Assembly: GCF_021134715.1 (NCBI RefSeq)
Contig: NC_060021.1
Location: 186,001-250,000, forward strand
Length of the DNA: 64,000 nucleotides
DNA from: Daphnia pulex
Lineage: Eukaryota; Arthropoda; Branchiopoda; Diplostraca; Daphniidae
Reading direction: 5' to 3'
Position numbers and translations under genes: made by a program. Below are positions 24,289 to 34,590 of this stretch, piece by piece (the stretch's first letter is position 1; every line of letters begins with the position of its first letter). Under the pieces are notes generated by a model. It was not told the DNA's origin, searched no databases, and saw only the letters and a list, made by a program, of their open reading frames with translations.

Positions 24289-25700
24289 TCTTCTGGCAAT
24301 TGGCCTTCAAAATGGTTAGTAGATGCAGCACTTTGACACAGCCGCATTGCCACCAAAATTTGATGGTGATTTCTTTAAAATCTGATGAAATAAAATCGTA
24401 GTTTGGCCGAGGCTTTGCACCCGCACGTCCCTCAGCACCGACGAATGTTTTCTTGTGATCTTTGGCTTTCAGAATGAAGTCGGACGGTAGTGACAGAAAT
24501 AAAATAATTGAGCAGTCGTTATCAGCAGACAGCCAGATTTTTAACTGTGACTAATCTGGATAACAACTGATAAACGACTACGGTGGGTTGGGTCGGCATC
24601 GAGTGGCTGCTCAAGTATACGTCAATAAAAACCTACGTACTATCAATGTTGACGAAGCTGCCTTTCAAGTGTCAATTGTCACACGGCGATACTCCTGTTT
24701 TTTAATTATAGTTCATTTTAGTATAGTGTATCTTTAAAATTCAATTGCATTATATTATATTAGCCAGAACTAAAATGAGGAAGGGGTGATTACATTTACC
24801 TTGCCTTATGGGGAAGAGGAAAGCCGACTCAGGAAATAGGGGGGACCCATAAAAGACGTAAAATATTTCTGTTTAAAACCAGTTTGAAGCACAACCTTTC
24901 CGTGTATAACGTTGAAGGGGTCCTGACTCGTTCATTACATTTCCTCGACTGACTGAATGCATGACATGACTAAATTGATTTTTCTTTCTTTCGTCATTGT
25001 TTATTCAAGAAATGGGCGGGGAGTTAAACCCAACCTGGCGGCCTTCCTTAATTATTCATCGGAAGTATGGGGGGACAATGTCCGAAACGGGCACAACTGT
25101 GGAAGGACACACCTGAGATCGAATAACCGTTATTGACAAACAAGCCGACAGGAAACAGCCGATCGCAATAACGCACTCACAAAAACGAGAAATGTACACA
25201 CACCAAGTCTCGTTTTGTGTTTACTTAACCGCTTTGAAAGTTCTTCAATTGCACTACACGTCGAGTAGTTGTAGTAACAAATGCTGGACGTATTTTTCTT
25301 TATCAAGACATTTGCTGTGTCAATAGGGTAAAAAGACTTTGCTTAGCTTTATATTGTTGCAAAACCAACCCGTATTTAAACTGAAGAAATTTCAACATTT
25401 TTTGGCGCTTTATTATTTACGAAACGCCATCTAGAAGAATAATTTTGTACTGCTTCATAGGTTTTTGTTTTCTCATTCGTCGCCTGCTTTGTTCTCGCAT
25501 GGCCGAAGTCCGAAGCGTGCTGGTTGTACGTGATCTCCGAATGTATTTTCAATTCTAAGTATCTTTCTGACTATATTTCTAATTGTTTCAATGTGGTTGA
25601 ACTAGCACATAGTTATTGGTTTAAAAATTCCATGTGTAGAGTCAAGTTTATTTTTGAATACCGCAATGGTTGGTGTGACAACACATCTTTTAGAACTTTC
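24289..25700. other. Intergenic, no clear gene
   Basis: Upstream region of the glycosyltransferase, then AT-rich DNA. An ATG at 25499 near a GTACGT donor could be a first exon of an unknown plus-strand transcript leading to the duplicated exon-like blocks below. A CTCF-like AGATGGCGT core lies at 25424-25437 (minus). Confidence 0.35.
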
Positions 25701-25709
25701 CTTCATTTT

Positions 25710-26700
25710 GCTTGGTTTCATTTTGAAAATCTGCTTTGACACATTTACATTCCAGTCTTGTAGTGTAACTAAAACTTTCGCAAACTCATGCAAAATTAGG
25801 TATCACATTTTCAAAGAATGTAACACAGTTTTCTTTTTACGATTCAGAATGTAATTTTTGCTAACTAGTTCTATCCATTTATCATTAGATGTTATGATTG
25901 ACAAACAAGCTGTGTGTAATAATTGTTTCTTTTCATATATCTAGACTACCTGACTGAAAGAAGTTTGAATCTTTTGTTGGATTGGTGGAGTACATGTGGT
26001 GAATCCAGAACAGAAAATGAAGATTGCCTTGATGGGGATTCACACCATTTATAGGTGTGAATATTTTATAGGCTTATTCCTTGAATATGTCTTTTGTTGA
26101 ATCTTGAACTAGAGTAGAAGAAGGAAAACTGCCATGCTAGGTTGTTGTGGTTTAAATTCCAGTCTCTCGGTGTGGGGCATAAAGCGCAAAACCCTATTTT
26201 TGGGGAACAATAGCTGCTTGACAGGACATAGTTTTGATTAAAGTTTAAAACTTCCTCGTTTTTACCTTTCTCCAACTTTGTTTCATTTTTAAAATCTTCT
26301 TTGACACATTAGCTTTCCAGTTTCCGTAATAAAATTTGTTGGGCTATTATATTTTTAAAGAACATGGTGCAAGCGTGCAACACAATTTCTTTTTAATAAT
26401 TTGATATGTAATTCTCATTAGTACCTATTTTTATCACTGTGATAATGTGGTTAAATATGAACATGCCAGCAATAATTTTTTTTTCTTTTCTTGTTTCTAG
26501 ATTCCCTGATTGAAAGAAGTTTCGAATATTTGTGTTGGAGTTGTGGAGTACCTGTGGTGAAAACTTGCAAATCCTATTTTAGGATTTTATTCTTTTACAT
26601 TACTTACGTGATTTGGTTTAAAAACTGCAATCCTTCTGTATACCGAATTTTAATCAATCATAATCGAAAGACTCGGGGGAAGGAGGTGATAAACCATGTA
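25710..26700 (+). repeat. Diverged tandem duplication, unit about 560 bp, with exon-like cores
   Basis: Unit 1 (about 25710-26270) and unit 2 (about 26279-26700) share ordered similarity: GGTTTCATTTT.AAAATC, CTTTGACACATT, TTTCTTTTTA, and CTGA.TGAAAGAAGTTT, then TTGGA and GTGGAGTAC.TGTGGTGAA. In both, the best-conserved block follows a polypyrimidine tract ending in CTAG (25944 and 26500) and ends before GTGAA, like a duplicated exon. Read after a phase-1 junction they encode D.L.ERS...L peptides. The product is unknown. Confidence 0.5.
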
Positions 26701-26861
26701 CCTTAAAATTAGTTTGGTTTATACTTATCATAAAGAATGAAAATAAATAAAATTGTAAAAGTATGCAAAGTAGAATTGTTTTATTTGTCCCACCTCCACC
26801 CACAATTCCACCACTTTTCAACATATATACATACATACATTTACACATACACTTAAGTTAA

Positions 26862-27187
26862 CCCGTTGGCTGCCACGCCATACAACCCGTAGGTTGTTTT
26901 CTACTACTCTACGCGCCACGTCTGAAGGATCCATGGCTAAGGTGGGACTTGCCATTGCTGACAAGTCCGGGCTGACACGGTGATAGGAGAAGATGGAATG
27001 CACAACCTCTAGAATCCATCACCGTATCGACAAGGGGGAAGTCCCTATGGTGCATTGCCTAACGGGGCCTTTCGGCGAATCTGGGGCTGGTGCGACTGTC
27101 CGACCCCGCGGCATGAAAACCACGAGACCGAACAGCGCGGCCCGTGCTAAGGAGCTAGGGGAGAACAAAGGCGTGGCAGACAACGGG
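26862..27187. mobile_element. piggyBac-type MITE (326 bp)
   Basis: Terminal inverted repeats CCCGTTGGCTGCCACGCC (26862-26879) and GGCGTGGCAGACAACGGG (27170-27187) match at 17 of 18 positions. Both are directly flanked by TTAA (26858-26861 and 27188-27191), the target duplication of piggyBac transposons. There is no transposase, so it must be mobilised in trans. The GC content of the element is clearly higher than that of the flanks. Confidence 0.8.
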
Positions 27188-27635
27188 TTAACTAACACAA
27201 ACGCAATAATACCAACAATACAAAGATCCACGTTGATGACGAGTGTCGGTGTCCATTTCCATTGCCAGAAGTATTTTGTTGGCGTATTCTAATCAGATAA
27301 AAAAAATTTGATAAGAATACAATACACACAACCTAAATGTGATTAACTTGTAAATGATGAACTTACATCCATTCACTCCACCGAGTTTCGTTCGCACCAG
27401 AAGCAGGGGCAACATCCGACGGAGACCGGTGACGATTGTTAAAGATGAGAAAATCCATCTTCTCGACGTCTCTTCTGCATTACCTGAATAAAGATAAAAC
27501 AATTCTTATTAAGTGACATGCCAATAAAAGTTACATAATTGATAATAGTCACATAATACATATAGGTTCATTGATCTGGTTTTTGGGCTCAAAACTTCAA
27601 AGGCGCGCTTTAATTTGCTTAAAATCTACCTAACA

Positions 27636-28079
27636 ATATTGATAACTGACCACATAACAAAGCTCATTTGCTAGTCTTTAAAAAAAATTCCGGAAGTAAA
27701 CCGGAAGTAGCCACAACTCCTCAACCATTGAGCTGTCATCAAATTAAACCACATATTCGTGATCTCCATGAAATTTGGGGTCGATTAGGTGTGATTTAAA
27801 CGAAATCCAAAATTTGGCCAAAATCGAGAATTTTCCTGAACTATAGTTCAGGAAAATTTTCAAAGCCGGAAGTACGAAAACGTACAAAACGAAACATGAA
27901 CTTTACCACAAATTCGACGAGGATCACGAATATGTGGTTCTTTTGTGCGTCAGATGAATATTTACTGAACTACTGACTAAAAAGAGTAAACCGGAAGTAG
28001 AAAAAAAAAGCAATTTTCGAAAATTTAACAAGTGAGCTTTGTTGGGGGAATAATAATCGTCAGTTATCACTAAATATTT
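27636..28079. mobile_element. Inverted-repeat element with CCGGAAGTA repeats
   Basis: Arms of about 40 bases face each other. The left arm (27636-27671) contains ATTGATAACTGAC and AACAAAGCTCATTTG. The right arm (28029-28079), as reverse complement, contains GTGATAACTGAC and AACAAAGCTCACTTG. Between them are four CCGGAAGTA-type repeats and a perfect 30-bp palindrome. The pattern fits a non-autonomous DNA transposon or fold-back element. No coding sequence. Confidence 0.5.
27829..27858. repeat. Perfect 30-bp palindrome
   Basis: Fully self-complementary with no spacer, centred on CTATAG at 27841-27846. It sits near the middle of the inverted-repeat element. Confidence 0.9.
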
Positions 28080-28162
28080 CAACAAAATAACTGTCGAAAC
28101 ATGTTTAAAGAGGTGTGCAAAGTAACTGTAACTGACTGTTTTGACAGCTGTAAATTATCAAA

Positions 28163-28176
28163 AAGCCATCTAGCGT
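28163..28176 (-). promoter_or_regulatory. CTCF-like motif (AAGCCATCTAGCGT)
   Basis: Reverse complement ACGCTAGATGGCTT contains the CTAGATGGC core seen elsewhere in the window. Confidence 0.3.
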
Positions 28177-29423
28177 TAGAAAAAAGAAACGTCTAAGTAC
28201 TTTGTTTGCGCGCAAAAAGGGCCTGATTTTGGAATTCTTATTTTGTCACAGAGTTTAACGCAAGTAGATTATTAGTAGATAATCTACGAAAGTAAGTCAA
28301 TTATCGGTTACCTGGGCATAATCCCGTGGCGAGTGACTGCAGGTATTTCACAGGGGACGGAAGCGAACACTGAAGTGATCTTGTTCGCCAGTGAAGCACA
28401 AGAAGCAGCGTACGTCGTGTAGATAAGGATCCGAACGTTGGTAGAAGTCCCTCTTCTGTCATGGACAAATCCAGCATTGACTCAAGAATCTCCGTGCCAG
28501 GCCAGGACCTCACGATTCCACGAAGAAACTGCTTTGTAGATTGAAACTGGTGGCCGACTCGCGATCTTATGGGACGTCACAAATAGTTCTGTAAAAACGA
28601 GTTGGGAATTAAAAGGAAGCTCAAACAAAATCAACTCATAGTAGTAACTCATGTAAAAGGTGATAATGATGTTTACCTTTATCATTTGGGTGACGAATTC
28701 AGCAAGGCATTTGACTTTCATCAAGCAGATCTGGTACATGCTCATGGCAGGTTATTCACTTCACACTCTTTATGTCACTGAAACTGGAACTCTAAGTAGC
28801 AATGAGATAAGGAAAATTATCTACATTACTTACAAATTTACACAAATTTACCTATGAAAAATAAAACTCTACCTATTTCTCAGCTGGGTGGTTTCCCGAC
28901 AAATGTAGAAAACAACCATAACAAACATGCTGCCACAGGTTACACCATCGAAATTGCAGATAAGATACTATGGTTCACGAACAAGAAGACCTACATATTA
29001 GACATTATTTGAAAATCTGAATTATAATGGTTTTACTGCTTAATTGTTCTGGTTGGTAGTGCTTAGTAATGGGAAAATACCTTGCACATTGTCTGATTTC
29101 CATTGTGGGTTTCAAATATGAGTTTTAGGCTTTTGAGCATAAGGAGCTAACGGATGGAAGGTGACTGCATCTGGAATTTGAAGAAATAATTGGGTATAAT
29201 ATAAAACAATAAGAAAACTAGGTAAAGAAAAACCCACGTTTGATATGCAGTTCAATTTGATATTTGCAATAACAGAAAAACAAGTATAAATTAGCAACAA
29301 TTTGTTTCGCCATGTTTCATGATGCATGAACAACAATGTCGACACTGCGACATCTAGTGATGATTTTCTGAATGTTATACATTTTAAAGAATTATTCTAA
29401 ATCCTACTAAAAAGAAATTGGTT

Positions 29424-29590
29424 GCTAACAGTAGAACTCCAGCGACAGTACAACTCCTTTTTTTAATATTATAAAAAATACTCGACAAGAGAACTCCAGT
29501 GCCCGACAGTAGAACTCCACTACCGACAATAGAACTCCAATAATTTGTATAATTATTTTCATGTCCGACAATAGAACTCCAACGATTTAG
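29424..29590. repeat. Minisatellite of the CCGACAATAGAACTCCA type
   Basis: About six degenerate copies of a 15-17 base unit (GACARTAGAACTCCA) separated by variable AT-rich spacers. No gene overlaps it. Confidence 0.75.
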
Positions 29591-29941
29591 CACTTCCAGT
29601 GCGGACAAGGCGGGACGAGTATATACCAACTATCAAAGTATGTTATCCAGAGAACAACACGCATTGTGCGACGGGAAGAATGAATCTTGTGAGTTTATTC
29701 ACGTCCGAATATATAAAAGCAAAAGTTGGCAACAGGATGTAACAGCCTTTGGGGACCTTTTTAACTTTTTTTTATTTTAAAATTCAATTTCATCCGAAAA
29801 ATCTGATTGCTTGTTATGGGAATAAGAGATTTCATTACGAGAGAATTAAATGAACTGTTAATATTTGTGAACATAGATCGATGTATTCATTTTTCGGTTA
29901 TAGACGATTGATCCATCTTATTTGTATTGAGGAGTACATTT
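29591..29941. other. Intergenic, 3' flank of the RING gene
   Basis: AT-rich. Contains a T-run at 29760-29775. No gene or repeat family is recognised. Confidence 0.4.
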
Positions 29942-30739
29942 TTAGTTGATTGCCGCTGAAATAAGCCATTCAAGAAACACACACGACACAGCTAAAAGCA
30001 AAGCGGTACAAACGTAGAGCCCATAGATAATGACGCTGTTGACAAAGATCTCATTCATTTCTTGTTCCTCATAATAATCGAACGTTAACAGAAGAATGTC
30101 AAATTGGAAGTCATTGCCGTTTTCATCTTTTGGTTTCTGCTCGGATGTTACAACGGTGACTGGTCCTTTACAGATGGGACATGTTGTCTTGACCTTAAGC
30201 CAACTCCAGAGGCAACTGCAACAAAAAGTATGGCCGCATTGAGGCCGCGACGCGTTGACATGCGGACTTAAACAAATTGAGCACACTCCGTCGTCAAAAA
30301 TCGCGAACGTTTGGTCTTCCGTGTCGTCATCTTTTACATTTCTGGTCATGTAATACTGTTTACTCTTGAAGTAGTATTCCTTTATCAGAAAAGGCCAGGC
30401 GAAACACATGTGTAGGATGTAAGGATTGAGAGTTAGAGGCAAGTTGATTCCTTGGAAGAAATTAAGAGCTTGGATTAAGGGCGAGAGGCCAGTTAAAAAT
30501 GAGGAAATTCCAAAATGGGCGAGATAGATCCAACTGTAGTCGTTAAACACCCCTCGAATTACTGGCCGACTTGGTGGTACGATGTTGAAAATCAAAACAA
30601 GAATCGAAAAAGCAAAGATGCTGGTAATCAAGTCGATAAAGGAACCCTCGTAGAATCCATGCAATCCATGCACCCAAAAGACTCCGGCGATAATCCCAAT
30701 GAAGATCTCGGTCACGAACGATGTAATTATCTTAATCAT
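29942..30739 (-). CDS. Intronless RING-finger membrane protein, putative E3 ligase
   Basis: 265 residues from the ATG at 30739. The N-terminal half holds several hydrophobic segments (IITSFVTEIFIGIIAGVFWV; ITSIFAFSILVLIFNIV; a third around the YILHMCFAWPFLI block). A C3HC4 RING at about residues 150-190 reads CSICLSP..., RPQCGHTFCCSCLWSW, TTCPICK. One more membrane segment closes the C-terminus. The order of TM segments and RING resembles RNF170 and related ER ligases, but similarity outside the RING is not evident, so no symbol is given. Single-exon structure is unusual here and may reflect retroposition. Confidence 0.75.
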   Translation of the reverse strand: MIKIITSFVTEIFIGIIAGVFWVHGLHGFYEGSFIDLITSIFAFSILVLIFNIVPPSRPVIRGVFNDYSWIYLAHFGISSFLTGLSPLIQALNFFQGINLPLTLNPYILHMCFAWPFLIKEYYFKSKQYYMTRNVKDDDTEDQTFAIFDDGVCSICLSPHVNASRPQCGHTFCCSCLWSWLKVKTTCPICKGPVTVVTSEQKPKDENGNDFQFDILLLTFDYYEEQEMNEIFVNSVIIYGLYVCTALLLAVSCVFLEWLISAAIN

Positions 30740-31045
30740 TTTGGTTTGTAAGTGAATGGTCAAGATGTGGTGTTATTTTCGTCACATCGCTGTTCCCTTA
30801 ATATAGACATTTCGTTGCACTGCTAGAGGAGCAAATCTCCAATGTTCTGATTTTTCGTAATTTACGTTCAAAATCTCGAATAGCAATTAGCAAGAGATGA
30901 CATTTTCAGTAAATTAGTAATTTTACGCATATCATTCAAAATTAATCACACCCAATTTAAACAAAATTATAAATCTAAATGGAAAAAAACCTACAGTTAT
31001 AGTTATACCACACCACGTAACGGAAGGGATCTTGTGCGTGGACCA
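30740..31045. promoter_or_regulatory. Shared upstream region of the RING gene and a possible small ORF
   Basis: 306 bases, AT-rich, between the minus-strand RING gene and a plus-strand small ORF. No clear TATA box. Confidence 0.3.
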
Positions 31046-31249
31046 ATGTTGCGCCGTCTGGTGTTGTTGCTTGGTAGCCATTCGACTGTACAGGCGATCG
31101 TGGAAGTGCAAAAGGATATAATAGGCTTGGGGCTTCGTACATCACCTGCGCGATTTTCTAAACAGTTTCAACAGGACTCACATACCGAATTCACATTCGT
31201 TTTCAACAAAACCAACAGCAATAACTCGCCAAGTAGTGAATACGCATAG
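31046..31249 (+). CDS. Possible small protein with mitochondrial-type N-terminus
   Basis: 67-codon ORF. The N-terminus (MLRRLVLLLGSHSTVQ) is basic and hydrophobic with no acidic residue for 18 positions, as in mitochondrial presequences. The rest is Ser/Asn-rich. AATAAA at 31278-31283 follows the stop by 29 bases, which supports a short mRNA. No family recognised; chance is possible. Confidence 0.3.
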   Translation: MLRRLVLLLGSHSTVQAIVEVQKDIIGLGLRTSPARFSKQFQQDSHTEFTFVFNKTNSNNSPSSEYA

Positions 31250-32372
31250 CTAAGGAATTTAGCTAGAACCCGTCACAAATAAATTATTTTAACGATTTAA
31301 CCAAAGGTTTTTTCCCCTCACGGTTGCGGGAAATACCCCACTCTTCGCAATAGCCGACGCCATCAAATTACAATTTGTTCGAATAAATAAAACGGTGGCC
31401 AAGAGTCAGGATAAACTTTATCCATCGAATGCGGTGGGAGGGGAAAGGCAAAAATAGTTAATGGGAACGAAAAGTGGATCAACAGGCGCAGATGATCGAG
31501 GCAAAAAAACAAAACGAAACCACCAGAGTACAAAAAATTGTCGTCTAGTTTGAAAAGGATGAGACAATACGATCAAAGAAGAAAGAAAATGAAAAAGAGA
31601 CGGTTCGATGTGAAGAGCGCATACATTCCCTATGATAACATTTTTTGCACACATTCATCATTCTCCATTTTTAGAATGAATGAAAATTCGAAATCTATTC
31701 ATAACATATTCGCAATGCACCATTTACCTAACAAAGGGGGGTTCAAACAAAAATGAACAATTTCGCATGTGAATTTAGAAATTGAAAAATGGTCCGTACT
31801 CCCAGATTCAATTTCGCGATTCAAGGGAAAAAAGGTAATAAAAAAAACCCCCGCATAAAAACCCAATCCCAGGTGTCTTCTCGTCAAGTAATAAATTGTC
31901 TATCGTTTTGCAATTTTCGTTTTGTTTTCTGCTCCAAACTATTAGACAACCAAATAATTTTCTGTTTGCCTTTCACATCAAAACATATCTGCCGCCCTGC
32001 CCAACAAAAAGGCACACTGGTATACAACGAGCAAAGAGAAATAGAATATCAATCGAAACAAAAAGAAAAGAAAGCTCAGTATTGTTTTTCTTAACTTCGA
32101 ATCGTGACCCCCCCTTACACAAATCTTTATCTAGAATCCTCAACGGAATCTTTTCAATGTCCAATCCGTCAAAAAGCTCTTGTCAGACTTTCTGCATAGA
32201 ACCATTGTTACTTGTGCACATGTTGTGCAGTGGCTTCGCCACAACCGTCTTACGCTTATGTCGGAATTGCGACTCTAGGCACTAACAAGACGAAGAGCTG
32301 AAAACCAACCAAAAATAACAAACAAATTTGTGACAATTTCAAATAAAATAGGATAAATCAATCTTTTACCGA
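31250..32372. other. Intergenic, nothing recognised
   Basis: AT-rich with A-rich runs. Short open frames here have low-complexity composition and no splice support. Confidence 0.4.
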
Positions 32373-32870
32373 TCACTGGAACTGTGGTGATTTCCGATGT
32401 CGAATGGTGAACAACAACTTCATTTGGTACGAGATCGGAAAATTCGGCCAAGGAGTCCCCAAATGGCATGAATAAGCGAGTTGATCCTGGACCAGATTTG
32501 TGAGCTGTGAACGGACCGGGTCATCTGAGAAAACAGAGATCTTCTTCAGCCAAAGGAATGATGCGATCCACGATCCAAATTCGGCAGCACTTGATCGAAT
32601 TCCAAATCTATCGATTTCAAAGGTGCCCGAAACTAAAATTAAGAGTTCAAATCTAATTGCAAGTTCCAATAGGTAGCATTTGTACCCACCAATTTTCATG
32701 GAATAACCACAAGAGGTTTGCGGCTGCGGCGAATTTTCTTCAATCAGTTTGACTGGGGGCAAACTTAGTCCACACTGGCAAGGACTTGATCTAATGTAAA
32801 ACCCACCACAATCGAATAGATTTGAGTTACACATACAGTAGTTCAAATGGAATTTTACTCGGTAGGATAT
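32373..32870 (-). CDS. Unrecognised cysteine-rich ORF, partial or decayed
   Basis: Open frame with a first block rich in cysteine (YCMCNSNLFDCGGFY, SPCQCGLSLPP), then a possible 57-bp in-frame intron (GTGGGT...TTTTAG near 32633-32690), then a second block ending at 32373. No start is obvious upstream of 32846, and another frame of the last block also looks coding, which suggests a frameshifted relic. No family is recognised. Confidence 0.25.
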   Translation of the reverse strand: MSYRVKFHLNYCMCNSNLFDCGGFYIRSSPCQCGLSLPPVKLIEENSPQPQTSCGYSMKIGGYKCYLLELAIRFELLILVSGTFEIDRFGIRSSAAEFGSWIASFLWLKKISVFSDDPVRSQLTNLVQDQLAYSCHLGTPWPNFPISYQMKLLFTIRHRKSPQFQ

Positions 32871-33156
32871 CTGTGTCTCTTCCTATAACAAAAAAGCGTT
32901 CTAGTTTCGAAATTTGATGAAGGTCCTTTCAAATTAAAATTCAACTTCAATTCAATAACATTAGATTTTTAAATTATGAAATTAAATACTTTTGCAAGGC
33001 GATAAAATCGAATCTGAGTGAACACTATTCCCGTGGATCGATTCTTTGGCTTGGATCTCCGACTAAAAGCTAATTTTTAAATTAATATCTCTATTTTGCC
33101 TAATTTCTGAGATTGCTAGTTCTTCTTAAATGAATTCAAAACAATCAAAAATTATA

Positions 33157-33325
33157 CCACGGGATGAGGTGAGGGAATGTTGGAAGTGTCTGTTCTTCGT
33201 CTGGGTGGTCCAGCAGCAGTGGTCTTGGGTCCGCCAACACCCTGCATCTACAGGTTCTCCATTTCTTACGCCATTTTACTGGCCTGGGCTTGAAGATAAC
33301 CGCAAGCCTCTTTCTTCTCATCCAT
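33157..33325 (-). pseudogene. Decayed fragment of an MRCK/Gek (CDC42BP) kinase coiled coil
   Basis: Minus-strand frame beginning at 33325 reads MDEKKEACGYLQAQASKMA, stop, EMENL, stop, MQGVGG. This aligns with the MRCK coiled-coil segment whose conserved core is DEK.ARGYLQALASKM.EE.EAL. The two stops fall where Glu and Lys/Arg codons would be expected (GAA to TAA; AAG to TAG), so single changes explain both. No other part of the kinase is visible nearby. It is a relic of a duplicated or retroposed copy; the intact gene must be elsewhere. Confidence 0.6.
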
Positions 33326-33950
33326 TTGCCTTCACTAGTAATCGAACATCATCAATGGTAAACAGCATCATATTGACTGTAAAGAAAATATGTTTTGACA
33401 TAAGAAATAGTTCAATGTTGTTGTATAATCTATTAAATTATTTGTTATGCTGTATTATTTTTAGAGAAAACTTTCATTAGAACACTAGAAGTGTCCTGTT
33501 TCTTTTCAAACCACAAACATTGTTCTATAAGTAAGAATGAAAATACAAAGATTATCGAAAATATCAAAGCAATACAATATAGCCTAAAAATTGACGATAA
33601 TTTACCTAAAAATGCATTGATGAATTTAACTAGACCGCAAAACTATTTGTGACAACAAAACAGAAGTAAGAAAACCACCTTCATGCCGCCATGATGGTGG
33701 CACCAAGGCAAGTACATAACAACGATGTCAAAGGTCTTAAAATAATCTGTTAGTGTTGCAATAGAACATGCCTACACATTCATAATTTTAATCTATCAGG
33801 AATAAAGTATTTTAATTAAAGTATTACGCGAGAAATAGAACATAGCCATGACATACCAGAACGTATTCGAAGTTGCAACACAGACAGTGGTTCCAACATG
33901 ACTGTATACGAATATGCGTGGGGGTGGGGCCGTGCCGCCGTGGGCATGAG

Positions 33951-33975
33951 ACGTTAACCGATTATCGGTTAACGT
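33951..33975. repeat. 25-bp palindrome, ACGTTAACCGAT centre
   Basis: ACGTTAACCGAT-T-ATCGGTTAACGT: perfect 12-base arms around a single T. A further TTACCGATAG partial repeat follows. Confidence 0.85.
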
Positions 33976-34590
33976 TTACCGATAGCATAGAGGAGGAGAT
34001 TTCACACGTTAAAAGTTAAAACTAAACGTTATGAACCTGAAGCTTAACAAAGTCTACGAAATTTGTTTTTTTGAAAAATACAAGGACCACAAATTAAGGT
34101 CACCGTACAGCAGTGGCAGCAAAATTACAGCATTAGAAACTCAAATGAATCACGCAACTGAAAGAGATAGTCCGATTTAGAACATGTACTGCCCCCTTAA
34201 TAATGTGCTGTACCCTTAATTTTGTAACGAAACCAATCATTCAATCACATAAAAAGTATTAACCGTCACTATTTTACTCTTGTTTCTTTTAGTTTTACAC
34301 CATTTTGAAAGAATATCGTCTTTGTATTTCACTGATTACATGCATAATCCAATTAAGTACAGAGTATTATTTTTTTAAGGCTGCATAGGGAAGGTCACTT
34401 ATGCCAGTTAAACTTATTTTAAAGGTACCTGAGATCGTCAACCAATAAAGGATGGGAATAATTTTAATGGGACAGCATTTAGGCCAATATATCACATAAA
34501 AGAGCGTTACTTCATTCAGCGAATTGTGTACCAGTTGACTGATTCAAGGCCTTTTGATGAGTTGAAATACAAACGAAAATTAAATCATGA

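Larger units (their letters stand above)
27290..29320 (-). other. Possible unrecognised multi-exon minus-strand transcript
   Basis: Several exon-like blocks with splice signals occur in order. One is about 28313-28590, ending CCCAG before GTAACC. Another is about 27375-27484, after TTATTCAG; joined at phase 1 the two keep an open frame of about 110 codons that closes at the next junction. Upstream blocks lie near 28674-28745 and 29090-29310. In-frame stops interrupt attempts to link all of them, so this may be a decayed gene or a non-coding RNA. No family is recognised. Confidence 0.25.
32871..34590. other. Intergenic, repeat-rich, one pseudogene fragment
   Basis: AT-rich DNA with a decayed MRCK-like fragment (33157-33325) and a 25-bp palindrome (33951-33975). 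Nothing else is supported. Confidence 0.4.
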
